Of a stretch of DNA of 64,000 nt, positions 52,791 through 60,872 are shown in pieces (positions within the stretch are counted from its first letter, which is position 1; every line of letters starts with the position of its first letter). The position numbers and the translations under genes were made by a program. This DNA is from JAATGA01 sp047605605 (GTDB taxonomy: Bacteria > Pseudomonadota > Alphaproteobacteria > Rhodobacterales > Rhodobacteraceae), in NCBI GenBank assembly GCA_047605605.1, contig JASGFG010000006.1, positions 1 to 64,000 on the forward strand, given 5' to 3'. A model generated the notes under the pieces. It did no database searches and was not told the origin of the DNA. It saw only the letters and a list, made by a program, of their open reading frames with translations.

Positions 52791-53822
52791 TCACGGCTTC
52801 TCTACCCCTGGTGGAGTGATTCCCGCGCGTGCCCCCGCGGCCCTGCCACGCAGAATGGGGACAAGCCGCGCAAAGTCGGTCAGGATCTGCCGGTAGTCGG
52901 CTGCGGTGAACTCGTAGGGCAGTTCCAGCCTGAACTCGCCGGCCTTCTGGAACACCGGGTCCCTGTCCAGCTCTGCAAGGATTTCGTCGGTCGTGCCAAC
53001 AATATCGGGCAGGAACATGGTGCGGCGCGGCCCGTTCGGCTGACGCGTGCGGGACAGTCGGGCAGCGGCGAAATCGGCATAACGGGCACGGGTGGCTGCA
53101 TCCGCGCTGTCGGTCGGCAGGACCACGCGGCCAAGGGCCACCCGCCCGCCCCGCCCGGCCGCACGGGTATAGGTGGCGATCAGGTCACGCTGGGTTTCCA
53201 GAAAATCCTCGCTGTGCTCGGCGGTGATGACATTGCCGGTCAGCAGATTCCAGCCATTGGCCCCGGCCCATTCGGCCGACCTTTGCGACCCGCCGCCATA
53301 CCACAGCCGCCCGGTCAGACCCCGCGCGACGGGTTGCAGACGCGGCACCTGTTCGCCTGCGGCATTGCCTGCCTCGGTCCGGTCGGACAGCGGGTGGCTT
53401 TCCAGCGCACGGCGCAGCCGGTCGGCCTGGGCATAGGGCGGCTCGCCTTCGGGCCAGCGGGGCAGGAAATCACCCAGCAGATGCGCGAAAGGCGCAGGCC
53501 CGGCGCTGACCCCGACGTTCAGCCGTCCGCGCGACAGGACATCGACGGTCGCCAGATCTTCGGCCAGACGGAAAGGGTTTTCATAGCCCAGCTGGATCAC
53601 CGCCGAACCCAGCCCGATGCGTTTCGTTCGCTGGCTGGCGGCGGCAAGAAAGGTCGCGGCGGACGAGACGCCGCGTTCCAGATGCCGCTGGCGGACCCAG
53701 GCGCTGTCATAGCCCAGATCCTCGCCCAGCTGGAACAGGCCAAGCGTTTCCTCAAGTCCGGCAAGGGGATCGTTCTGAGCATAATTGCCGGGGACGAGAA
53801 AGGCGATATGCGTGATGGCCAT
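52791..53822 (-). CDS. LLM-class flavin monooxygenase, KPN_01858-like
   Basis: It has 343 residues. Motifs are ITHIAFLVPGNYAQNDPLAG, DLGYDSAWVRQRHLERGVSS, RIGLGSAVIQLGYENPFRLAEDLATVD (read in part) and GLTGRLWYGGGSQRSAEWAG. A luciferase-like FMNH2 enzyme whose family co-occurs with the Avi_7170 CMD protein next to it. Start 53822 is two bases from the stop of the binding-protein gene. Substrate unknown. Confidence 0.85.
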   Translation of the reverse strand: MAITHIAFLVPGNYAQNDPLAGLEETLGLFQLGEDLGYDSAWVRQRHLERGVSSAATFLAAASQRTKRIGLGSAVIQLGYENPFRLAEDLATVDVLSRGRLNVGVSAGPAPFAHLLGDFLPRWPEGEPPYAQADRLRRALESHPLSDRTEAGNAAGEQVPRLQPVARGLTGRLWYGGGSQRSAEWAGANGWNLLTGNVITAEHSEDFLETQRDLIATYTRAAGRGGRVALGRVVLPTDSADAATRARYADFAAARLSRTRQPNGPRRTMFLPDIVGTTDEILAELDRDPVFQKAGEFRLELPYEFTAADYRQILTDFARLVPILRGRAAGARAGITPPGVEKP

Positions 53823-53824
53823 CT

Positions 53825-54748
53825 TCAGAACTTCGGCAGACCCGGAGGGTTCACGCGCGACTCCGGCAGGGTCTCGTCGCCCAGATGCCAACGGTCCAGC
53901 GTTCTGGCATAGATACCATCGGCGATGATCGCGTTCAGGGCAATGCTGATCGGCTCTGCCAGCCCCGACCCCTTGCGCGTCGTCACCCCCACGTCGGACC
54001 GCTGGGGCCAGCCGGCCGACAGGGTGCCGACTTTGCGCAGCTGTTTGTCGCGCGAGGCGATATAGACCAGCTTGGCGTGCGGCTGGACCACCACATCCGC
54101 CCGGCCCGAGGCGATGGCCAGAAAGGCCTGCGCATCATCGTCGAAATACTGGAACTCGGTCGGGGCCAGGCCTGCCGCGATGTTCTGGCGGTTCCATTCC
54201 AGCAGGATGCGTTCCTGATTGGTGCCGGACCCGACGATGATCTTCAGCCCCGCGATGTCCTTTGGCCCGGCAATCTGTTGCACCGAGCTGTCCAGCCCGA
54301 CGAAAAAGCCGTGCAGCCCCTGCCGATAGGTGGAAAAGTCGAACTTCTCCTTGCGCTGTTCGGTCACCCCGACATTGGAAATCACCGCGTCATATTTGCC
54401 CGAGGTCAGCCCCAGCGGCCAGTCGGCCCAGGCGACGGGCACCAGTTGCAGCTTCAATCCCAGACTTTCCGCCACCAGCGAGGCGATGTCGGGGTCGGCG
54501 CCGATGGCGGTCTGGTTATCCTCGGCGTAATCGGCCAGCGGATGGCCACCCGGCGCCACCGCCACGGTCAGAACGCCGGGCGTCACCAGCCCATCCTTTG
54601 GCAGCGCGGCAATCGCCTTTTCGTTCGGGGCAACATGCAGCCGGCCGGGCTGCGCCGCGGAAAGGTCAAAGGCCGGGTCGGCAGCCTGCGCCTGCGGCGC
54701 CAGGGCAAGAACCGCCAGCAGGACGGCGGCACGGGTCAGAAATTTCAT
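53825..54748 (-). CDS. Amino-acid-type ABC transporter substrate-binding protein (2)
   Basis: An SBP_bac_3 protein of 307 residues. The signal peptide is MKFLTRAAVLLAVLALAPQAQA. Motifs are ADWPLGLTSGKYDAVISNVG and IIVGSGTNQERILLEWNRQN. It is a tandem paralog of the next gene upstream, sharing the end ESRVNPPGLPK. By analogy with YxeM/TcyJ it should bind an S-substituted cysteine or cystine-like ligand. Confidence 0.88.
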   Translation of the reverse strand: MKFLTRAAVLLAVLALAPQAQAADPAFDLSAAQPGRLHVAPNEKAIAALPKDGLVTPGVLTVAVAPGGHPLADYAEDNQTAIGADPDIASLVAESLGLKLQLVPVAWADWPLGLTSGKYDAVISNVGVTEQRKEKFDFSTYRQGLHGFFVGLDSSVQQIAGPKDIAGLKIIVGSGTNQERILLEWNRQNIAAGLAPTEFQYFDDDAQAFLAIASGRADVVVQPHAKLVYIASRDKQLRKVGTLSAGWPQRSDVGVTTRKGSGLAEPISIALNAIIADGIYARTLDRWHLGDETLPESRVNPPGLPKF

Positions 54749-54764
54749 CGTTCTTGTCTTTCGG

Positions 54765-54799
54765 AAAAAGAAGAGCGCCCCGGCCGGTCGGGCCGGGGC
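54765..54799 (-). terminator. Attenuator-like hairpin between tandem binding-protein genes
   Basis: GCCCCGGCC (54777-54785) pairs with GGCCGGGGC (54791-54799) over five bases. On the minus strand it is followed by CTTCTTTTT. It would let some transcripts stop after the first binding-protein gene and lower expression of the second binding protein and everything after it. Confidence 0.65.
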
Positions 54800-54808
54800 A
54801 AAGCCGTG

Positions 54809-55741
54809 TCATTTCTTCGGCAGGCCGGGCGGGTTCACGCGGGATTCGGTCACAACCTCGTCCGTCAGACCCCATTTGCCCAGCACCTTGCCATAGGTGC
54901 CGTTCTGGATCTGCGCATTCAGTGCGGCGGCGATGGCGGGCGACAGCGCATCGCCCTTGCGGGTGGCCGCGGCGATTTCCGCCGTCAGCGGATAGCCGCC
55001 CGACAGGCTGCCCAGCAGCTTGCGGTCATGGCGCTTCGAGTTCTTGAAGGCCTCGGCCGCGTTCGGGCCAAGATAGGCATCTGCCCGGCCCGAGAACAGC
55101 GCCAGATCCCGCGCCGCTTCGTCGTCGAAATAGACCAGTTCGGTATCGGCCAGCCCCGCCTTCTTGTTCTGGTCGATCCAGTTCAGCAGGATGGATTCCT
55201 GATTGGTGCCCGACCCGACGATGACCTTCAGCCCGGCGATGTCCTTCGGTTCCCTGATCGCCTCCAGCTTGCTGTCCTTGGGGGCATAAAAGCCCAGAAG
55301 GTCCTGGCGATAGGTGGCGAAGTCGAACTTCTCCTTGCGCTCTTCGGTGACGGTGACGTTCGAGATCACCGCATCGAACTTGCCCGAGGTCAGCCCCAGC
55401 GGCCAGTCGGCCCAGGCGACCGGGATCAGGTTCAGCTCCAGCCCCAGGCTGTCGGCGACGATCTGCGCCACATCCGGCTCGGCCCCGATGGCGGTGGCAT
55501 TGTCGGTCGCATAGACGCCAAAGGGCAACTGCCAGGGGTTGGTCGCCACGGTCAGCTTGCCGGCTTCGGCAAACTTGAAGTCCTTGGGGATCAGGTCGAT
55601 GGCGGCCTGCACCTTTTCGGCGCGGATGCGGCCGGGTTGCTGCGGCGACAGGTCGATGTCATCGGCCGCAAAGGCTCCAACCGGCAGGACGGCGACAGCC
55701 AGAGCGGCGGCGAACGCACGGGATTTCAGATGAAAGCTCAT
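54809..55741 (-). CDS. Amino-acid-type ABC transporter substrate-binding protein (1)
   Basis: It has 310 residues. The signal peptide ends VGAFA. Motifs are IGAEPDVAQIVADSLGLELN, ADWPLGLTSGKFDAVISNVT and VIVGSGTNQESILLNWIDQN. It is a paralog of the following gene with about half the residues shared by eye in the core. AAGGAACC precedes the start at 55741. It lies 141 bases after the permease/ATPase gene, with two hairpins between. Confidence 0.9.
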   Translation of the reverse strand: MSFHLKSRAFAAALAVAVLPVGAFAADDIDLSPQQPGRIRAEKVQAAIDLIPKDFKFAEAGKLTVATNPWQLPFGVYATDNATAIGAEPDVAQIVADSLGLELNLIPVAWADWPLGLTSGKFDAVISNVTVTEERKEKFDFATYRQDLLGFYAPKDSKLEAIREPKDIAGLKVIVGSGTNQESILLNWIDQNKKAGLADTELVYFDDEAARDLALFSGRADAYLGPNAAEAFKNSKRHDRKLLGSLSGGYPLTAEIAAATRKGDALSPAIAAALNAQIQNGTYGKVLGKWGLTDEVVTESRVNPPGLPKK

Positions 55742-55789
55742 TCCAGGGTTCCTTTTGGGGAGGGTGAGAGAGGGACAAGGTTTTCCCGC

Positions 55790-55875
55790 CCGGTGCCTGC
55801 CCGGCACCGGAGACAGTCAGGAAAGAGAGAGAGTGACCGGGGCGCCCGCGGGAGGAGGGAGCTGGTGCGGACGCC
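55790..55875 (-). other. Two hairpins in the permease-to-binding-protein gap
   Basis: CCGGTGCC (55790-55797) pairs with GGCACCGG (55803-55810). A second, longer-looped stem joins CCGGGGCG near 55838 with CGCCCCGG near 55870. On the minus strand the latter precedes a CT-rich tract. Likely transcript stabilisers that raise binding-protein yield over the membrane component. Confidence 0.5.
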
Positions 55876-55882
55876 CCGGCCG

Positions 55883-57685
55883 TCAGAGAACGCGCGTCAG
55901 AAACTCGGCCGTGCGGGGGTGCCGGGGATGAAGCAGCACCTGATCCGGGGTGCCGGTTTCGACGACGCGCCCCTGTTCCATGAAGACGACGGTATCGGCC
56001 ACTTCGCGGGCAAAGCCGATTTCGTGCGTGACGATGATCAGGGTGCTGCCCGACCGCGCCAGTTCCTTGATCACGGCCAGCACCTCGCCCACCAGTTCGG
56101 GGTCCAGCGCGCTGGTCGGCTCGTCGAACAGCAGCACCTTGGGCTTCAGCGCCAGCGCGCGGGCGATGGCGACGCGCTGTTGCTGGCCACCCGAAAGCTG
56201 GCGGGGATAGGCCTCGGCCTTGTCCGCCAGCCCGACGCGGGCCAGCAGGTCGCGCGCCAGCTTGTCCGCCTGATCCCGCGCCAGCCCGCGCACGGCGACG
56301 GGGGCTTCGGTGATGTTCTGAAGAACGGTCAGGTGCGGAAACAGGTTGAAGCTCTGGAACACCATGCCGACTTCGGTGCGCCGGCCCAGGATGTCGCGCT
56401 CTTTCAGCTCGTAAAGCGTGTCGCCCTCGCGCCGGTATCCGATCAGATCGTCGTCGATGGCGATAAAGCCGCGATCGACGCTTTCCAGATGGTTGATCGT
56501 GCGCAGCAGGGTCGATTTGCCAGAACCCGACGGGCCGATGATCGCCGTCACGCTGCCCGCCGGCAGGGACAGGCTCACGTCATCCAGAACGGTCAGGTTG
56601 CCAAAGGATTTGCTGACCCCCTCGATTTCCACCGCCGCCCCTTCGGGCAGGCTGACGGTCCAGTCGGCCTGCGACCTTGACGCCTCGACTATGGCGGCGG
56701 GGCGCGCAACCGGCCTTGCCGGCGGCGTCAGTTCCACCAGACCCAGCCGCGCAAAGAACACGCGGAATGCGTTCGGCGGCAGGCTGCGCAGCGCACCCCG
56801 AGCATAGTGGCGTTCGATATGATACTGGATGACCGACAGCACCGACAGGATCACCAGATACCAGACCGTCGCCACCATCAACAGCGGGATCACCTCCAGA
56901 TTGCGGCGGTAGATGATCTGGATCGTGTAGAAAAGTTCGGGCAGCGCAAGGATATAGACCATCGACGTGCCCTTGGCCAAACCGATGATCTCGTTGAAGG
57001 CGGTGGGAATGATCGACCGCATCGCCTGCGGCAGGACGATCCGCCGCGCCTGATGTCCGCGCGGCAGGCCAAGCGCCGCCGCCGCCTCGTGCTGGCCCTG
57101 ATCGACCGACAGGATGCCGCCGCGGATCACCTCGGCCGAAAAGGCGCCAAGGTTAAGCGTCAGGCCCAGAACCGCGGCCAGAAACGGGGTGATCAACGTG
57201 GTCGTCGGATGGCTGAAAAAGGTGATGCCGGTAAAGGGCACGCCCAAGCTGACGGTTTCATACAGATACCCAAGGTTGTTCAGGATCAGCAGCAGCACGA
57301 TCAGCGGAATCGACCGGAACAGCCAGATGAACCCCCAGCTGACCGCCACCAGCAGCGGCGAGGACGAGACCCGCGCCAGCGCCAGCGCCGTGCCGAGCGC
57401 AAAGCCGAACACCGCGCCCAGAGCGGTCAGCAACAGCGTCCGCCCCAGACCGACCAGAACCGGCTCGGCAAAGAACCATTCGGCAAAGACCGGCCAGCCC
57501 CAGCGGGGGTTGCCCAGCACCGAATTCAGGACCAGCGCGATCACCACCGCCCCTGCGACGGTGCCGATGGTGCGCGCGCGATGGCGGGCGGGGATCACCC
57601 GCAGGCGGGCAAAGTCGCTGTCGCCCGCCGTCCGGGTGGCCGCGCGTTCGCCCCCGGCGGCGCTGTGGAAATCGGTCGCGGTCAT
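55883..57685 (-). CDS. Fused amino-acid ABC transporter permease + ATPase (YxeN-YxeO-like)
   Basis: It has 600 residues and is normally two proteins. The N-terminal part (about 40-320) is a HisM-type permease with five or six helices, EAA loop AAAALGLPRGHQARRIVLPQ and KGTSMVYILALPELFY. A linker rich in Pro/Ala (about 325-355) follows. The C-terminal ATPase has GPSGSGKST, LSGGQQQRVAIARAL and VLLFDEPTSALDPE. The start overlaps the GNAT stop (ATGA). It serves the two binding proteins encoded downstream. Confidence 0.93.
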   Translation of the reverse strand: MTATDFHSAAGGERAATRTAGDSDFARLRVIPARHRARTIGTVAGAVVIALVLNSVLGNPRWGWPVFAEWFFAEPVLVGLGRTLLLTALGAVFGFALGTALALARVSSSPLLVAVSWGFIWLFRSIPLIVLLLILNNLGYLYETVSLGVPFTGITFFSHPTTTLITPFLAAVLGLTLNLGAFSAEVIRGGILSVDQGQHEAAAALGLPRGHQARRIVLPQAMRSIIPTAFNEIIGLAKGTSMVYILALPELFYTIQIIYRRNLEVIPLLMVATVWYLVILSVLSVIQYHIERHYARGALRSLPPNAFRVFFARLGLVELTPPARPVARPAAIVEASRSQADWTVSLPEGAAVEIEGVSKSFGNLTVLDDVSLSLPAGSVTAIIGPSGSGKSTLLRTINHLESVDRGFIAIDDDLIGYRREGDTLYELKERDILGRRTEVGMVFQSFNLFPHLTVLQNITEAPVAVRGLARDQADKLARDLLARVGLADKAEAYPRQLSGGQQQRVAIARALALKPKVLLFDEPTSALDPELVGEVLAVIKELARSGSTLIIVTHEIGFAREVADTVVFMEQGRVVETGTPDQVLLHPRHPRTAEFLTRVL

Positions 57686-58302
57686 ACCCGCCCCTCCGGA
57701 TGGGTGTGGCGCTGCGCGTGCTGGCTGATCGCGGCCTTGTGCGAGGTGACGGCCAGGATGGCCGCCTCGCGCGAGGCGGCGGGTTGCTTCAGCGGCGCGG
57801 TGCCGGTCTTGCCCGCCAGGAGACCGATATGCTTTTCAAACGGCAGCGTGCCGTAAAGTTCGGTCGGAAGGTCGGGGTCGAACAGCGGGCGATAGTTCAG
57901 GCCCAGATACAGCCCCTTTGCCTCGGGCTGGCGAAAGCCGGTGGTCAGGTAAAGTCGGGTATAGCCCAGTTCCGCCGCCCGATCCTCCAGCGCCAGAACG
58001 ATGCGGCGGGCCAGACCCTGACGGCGCAGATCGCCCCGCGTCCAGATGCGTTTCAGTTCCGCCGTGGTGGCGTCGTAGCGCATGAAGGCGCCGCCGCCGA
58101 TGGTCTCGCCATCCCGCAGGATCAGCAGGAACGCGCCGTCGGGCGCGGCAAACGCCTCGGGCGGATAGCGGAACACCTCGTCCCGCGCGCCGCCCGCACT
58201 GAAGATCGTGCCATAGCGGCTGTCGTATTCGCGGATCAGATCCTCGACCAGCGGCTGTGCCTGCGGATCGGCGGGCGAGGAATGGATGATACGGTCAGTC
58301 AT
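57682..58302 (-). CDS. GNAT N-acetyltransferase, probable S-substituted-cysteine acetylase (YxeL/SnaA-like)
   Basis: It has 206 residues. The acetyl-CoA motif is ELKRIWTRGDLRRQGLARRIV (read in part), with YTRLYLTTGFRQPEAKGLYL following. In Bacillus yxe and ytm/sna operons a GNAT enzyme N-acetylates S-(2-succino)cysteine or S-methylcysteine before flavin-dependent C-S cleavage; the same gene set surrounds this one. Overlaps both neighbours. The substrate assignment is by context. Confidence 0.82.
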   Translation of the reverse strand: MTDRIIHSSPADPQAQPLVEDLIREYDSRYGTIFSAGGARDEVFRYPPEAFAAPDGAFLLILRDGETIGGGAFMRYDATTAELKRIWTRGDLRRQGLARRIVLALEDRAAELGYTRLYLTTGFRQPEAKGLYLGLNYRPLFDPDLPTELYGTLPFEKHIGLLAGKTGTAPLKQPAASREAAILAVTSHKAAISQHAQRHTHPEGRV

Positions 58303-59494
58303 GGCGCGTCTCTCCGGTCAGGAAGGTTTCGGCCAGCGCAACCCAAAGGGTCGCGGCAGGCGCGATGATGTCGTCGTTGAAGCGGTATTCCGGGCTGTGC
58401 AGCGCGGCGCTGTCGCCATTGCCGGCAAAGACAAAGCTGCCGGGCCGCTGATGCAGGTAGAATGCGAAATCCTCGGATGCGGTGCGGGCGCGGAAATCGG
58501 GCGCGACGGCATCCGGCCCCAAGGCGCGCTCGGCCACATCGCGGATGAACCGCGTTTCGGCGGGTGAGTTGATCACGGCGGGGAATCCTTCGTGATAATC
58601 CACCAGCGCCTCGGCCCCGAACCCCGCCACGACCGACCGCAGCAGCGCGGGGATGCGTTCGCGCAGTTGCGCCCGCACCTCGGGGGCAAAGCTTCGCAGG
58701 GTCAGCTTCAGGTCCACCTCGCCGGGGATGACGTTCGACGCCTCGCCTCCGTGGATCGATCCGACCGTGACGACCGCCATCTCGCGCGGATCGACGTTGC
58801 GCGACACCACGGTTTGCAGCGCGGCGATGGCATGGGCGGTGGCGACCACCGGGTCGATGGCCAGATGGGGTTCCGCCCCGTGGCCCCCCTTGCCGCGCAC
58901 CCGCACGTCGATCTTGTCCACCGCCGCCATGGCGGGGCCTTCGACAAAGGCGAACTGCCCGGCGGGCAGACCCGGCCAGTTGTGCAGGCCAAAGATCGCG
59001 TCGACGGGAAACCGTTCGAACAACCCCTCGCCGATCAGGGCGCGCGCGCCGGCACCGATTTCCTCGGCCGGCTGAAAGATCAGCCGCAGCGTGCCGGTAA
59101 AGTTGCGCGTGCGCGCCAGATGCTCGGCCGCGGCCAGCAGGATCGCGCTGTGCCCGTCATGCCCGCAGGCGTGCATCAGGCCGGGAACCCGGCTGGCAAA
59201 GGGCAGGCCCGTCGCCTCGGTGACCGGCAGGGCGTCGATGTCGGCGCGGATGCCCAGCGACCGGCCCGGCCCATTGGCCAGCGTGGCGATCACCCCGGTT
59301 TCGGCCAGCCGGTCGACCCGATAGCCCCAGCGGGCCAGCAGTTCGGCAATGCGCAGGCTGGTGGCCTTTTCGCGAAAGGCGAGTTCGGGGCTGGCATGGA
59401 GTTCGTGGCGCAGGGCGACGAAATCCGCGATCCTTTCGGCAATGCCCGGCCGGACGGCCCCTGCGGGGGCCGCGATTTTCGCAGCGATGGTCAT
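58295..59494 (-). CDS. M20 family amidohydrolase, probable N-acetylcysteine-type deacetylase (YxeP/SndA-like)
   Basis: It has 399 residues. Metal-ligand regions are MHACGHDGHSAILL, FQPAEEIGAGARALI and a late His in TASEDFAFYLHQRPG, all present. These enzymes release amino acids from N-acyl forms. In the yxe pathway YxeP frees cysteine from N-acetylcysteine. It overlaps the GNAT gene by eight bases and follows the monooxygenase gene by 20 bases, as expected for a single pathway. Confidence 0.9.
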   Translation of the reverse strand: MTIAAKIAAPAGAVRPGIAERIADFVALRHELHASPELAFREKATSLRIAELLARWGYRVDRLAETGVIATLANGPGRSLGIRADIDALPVTEATGLPFASRVPGLMHACGHDGHSAILLAAAEHLARTRNFTGTLRLIFQPAEEIGAGARALIGEGLFERFPVDAIFGLHNWPGLPAGQFAFVEGPAMAAVDKIDVRVRGKGGHGAEPHLAIDPVVATAHAIAALQTVVSRNVDPREMAVVTVGSIHGGEASNVIPGEVDLKLTLRSFAPEVRAQLRERIPALLRSVVAGFGAEALVDYHEGFPAVINSPAETRFIRDVAERALGPDAVAPDFRARTASEDFAFYLHQRPGSFVFAGNGDSAALHSPEYRFNDDIIAPAATLWVALAETFLTGETRHD

Positions 59495-59514
59495 GGCGGT
59501 GTTTCCCTTTCCGC

Positions 59515-60858
59515 CTATCCGGCATTGGCGCGCGCGGGCGCCTCGGGGGGGATGGAATGACGGCTGGCCTTGCGCGGCAGGCCCAGATGGTCGCGCAGGG
59601 TTTCGCCCGGCAGATCGCGGGAATATCGGCCGCGCGCCTCCAGCTCGGGGATCACCAGACGGATGAAATCTTCCAAGCCCTCGGCCGACACGGCAAAGCC
59701 CAGGATGAACCCGTCGGCGGCGCCTGCGTCGATCCAGCGGATCAGTTCCTCCGCAACCTCGGCCCCGGTGCCCAGAAAGGTCGGGCGCGGCGTCGCCTCG
59801 GCCAGCGCGACCTCGCGCAGGGTCTGGCCCTTTTCGCGCGCGGTCTGCTTGATCCGGTCGGTGGTGGAGCGGAAAGAGTTCCGCCCCACCTCGCCCAGTT
59901 CGGGAAAGGGCTTGTCCAGATCATACTGGCTGAAATCGTGGTGGTCGAAATAGCGGCCCAGATAGGCCAACGCCTCGTCAATGGTCAGCAGGTTCTGGAT
60001 GGCGCGATATTTCCGCTCCGCCGCCTCGCGGGTTTCCGCGACGATGGGCGAGATGCCGGGATAGACCTTTACATCATCGCGCGACCGGCCATGCGCCACG
60101 GCCGCATCCTTGACCCGGCGGGTAAAGTCCCGCGTTTCCTCCAGCGTGGGGGAATTGGTGAAAACCGCATCGGCATATTTCCCCGCCAGCCCGATGCCCG
60201 CATCCGAGGAACCGGCCTGAAAGATCACCGGCTGCCCTTGTTTCGACCGCGGCGCGTTCAGGGGCCCGGCCACCTGAAAGAACCGGCCGCGATGGTTCAG
60301 CGTGTGCAGCTTTTCGGCGTCGAAGAACTGCCCCGTCTGGCGGTTGCGCACAACGGCATCGTCGTCCCAGCTGTCCCACAGCCCTTGCGTGACCGCCAGG
60401 TATTCATCGGCGATCTCATACCGCAGGGCATGGTCGGGGTGGTTGCGCGAATAGTTCAGCGCCGACCCCTCCAGCGGGGTCGTCACCACGTTCCACCCAG
60501 CCCGCCCGCCCGAGATCAGGTCCAGCGAGGCGAACTGCCGCGCCACGGTGAACGGGTCCGAGTAGGAGGTGGAGACCGTCCCCGCCAGCCCGATCTTCTT
60601 CGTGGCCACGGCCAGCGCCGACAGGATGGTCAGCGGCTCGAACCTGTTCAGGAAATGCGGGATCGACTTTTCGTTGATGAAAAGCCCGTCCGCGACAAAG
60701 GCGAAGGCGATGCCCGTCGCCTCGGCTTTTTGCGCCTGCTCGATATAGAACCCCAGGTTCACGCTGGCATCGGCGGGGCCTGAGGGGTGTTTCCACGAAT
60801 TCATGTGCCCGCCGGGGCCATGCAGCATGATGCCAAAGGACAGCGGTTTGCCGGTCAT
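59515..60858 (-). CDS. LLM-class flavin monooxygenase, NtaA/YxeK type (3)
   Basis: It has 447 residues. Motifs are MLHGPGGHMNSWKHPSGPAD, IAFAFVADGLFINEKSIPHF, SLDLISGGRAGWNVVTTPLE and PVIFQAGSSDAGIGLAGKYAD. YxeK cleaves the C-S bond of N-acetyl-S-(2-succino)cysteine with FMNH2 and O2; the neighbouring acetylase, deacetylase and importer support this role here. Start 60858 follows GGGGAA; an in-frame ATG at 60876 lies in the upstream gene's stop region. Confidence 0.88.
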   Translation of the reverse strand: MTGKPLSFGIMLHGPGGHMNSWKHPSGPADASVNLGFYIEQAQKAEATGIAFAFVADGLFINEKSIPHFLNRFEPLTILSALAVATKKIGLAGTVSTSYSDPFTVARQFASLDLISGGRAGWNVVTTPLEGSALNYSRNHPDHALRYEIADEYLAVTQGLWDSWDDDAVVRNRQTGQFFDAEKLHTLNHRGRFFQVAGPLNAPRSKQGQPVIFQAGSSDAGIGLAGKYADAVFTNSPTLEETRDFTRRVKDAAVAHGRSRDDVKVYPGISPIVAETREAAERKYRAIQNLLTIDEALAYLGRYFDHHDFSQYDLDKPFPELGEVGRNSFRSTTDRIKQTAREKGQTLREVALAEATPRPTFLGTGAEVAEELIRWIDAGAADGFILGFAVSAEGLEDFIRLVIPELEARGRYSRDLPGETLRDHLGLPRKASRHSIPPEAPARANAG

Positions 60859-60872
60859 GTCGTTTTCCCCTT

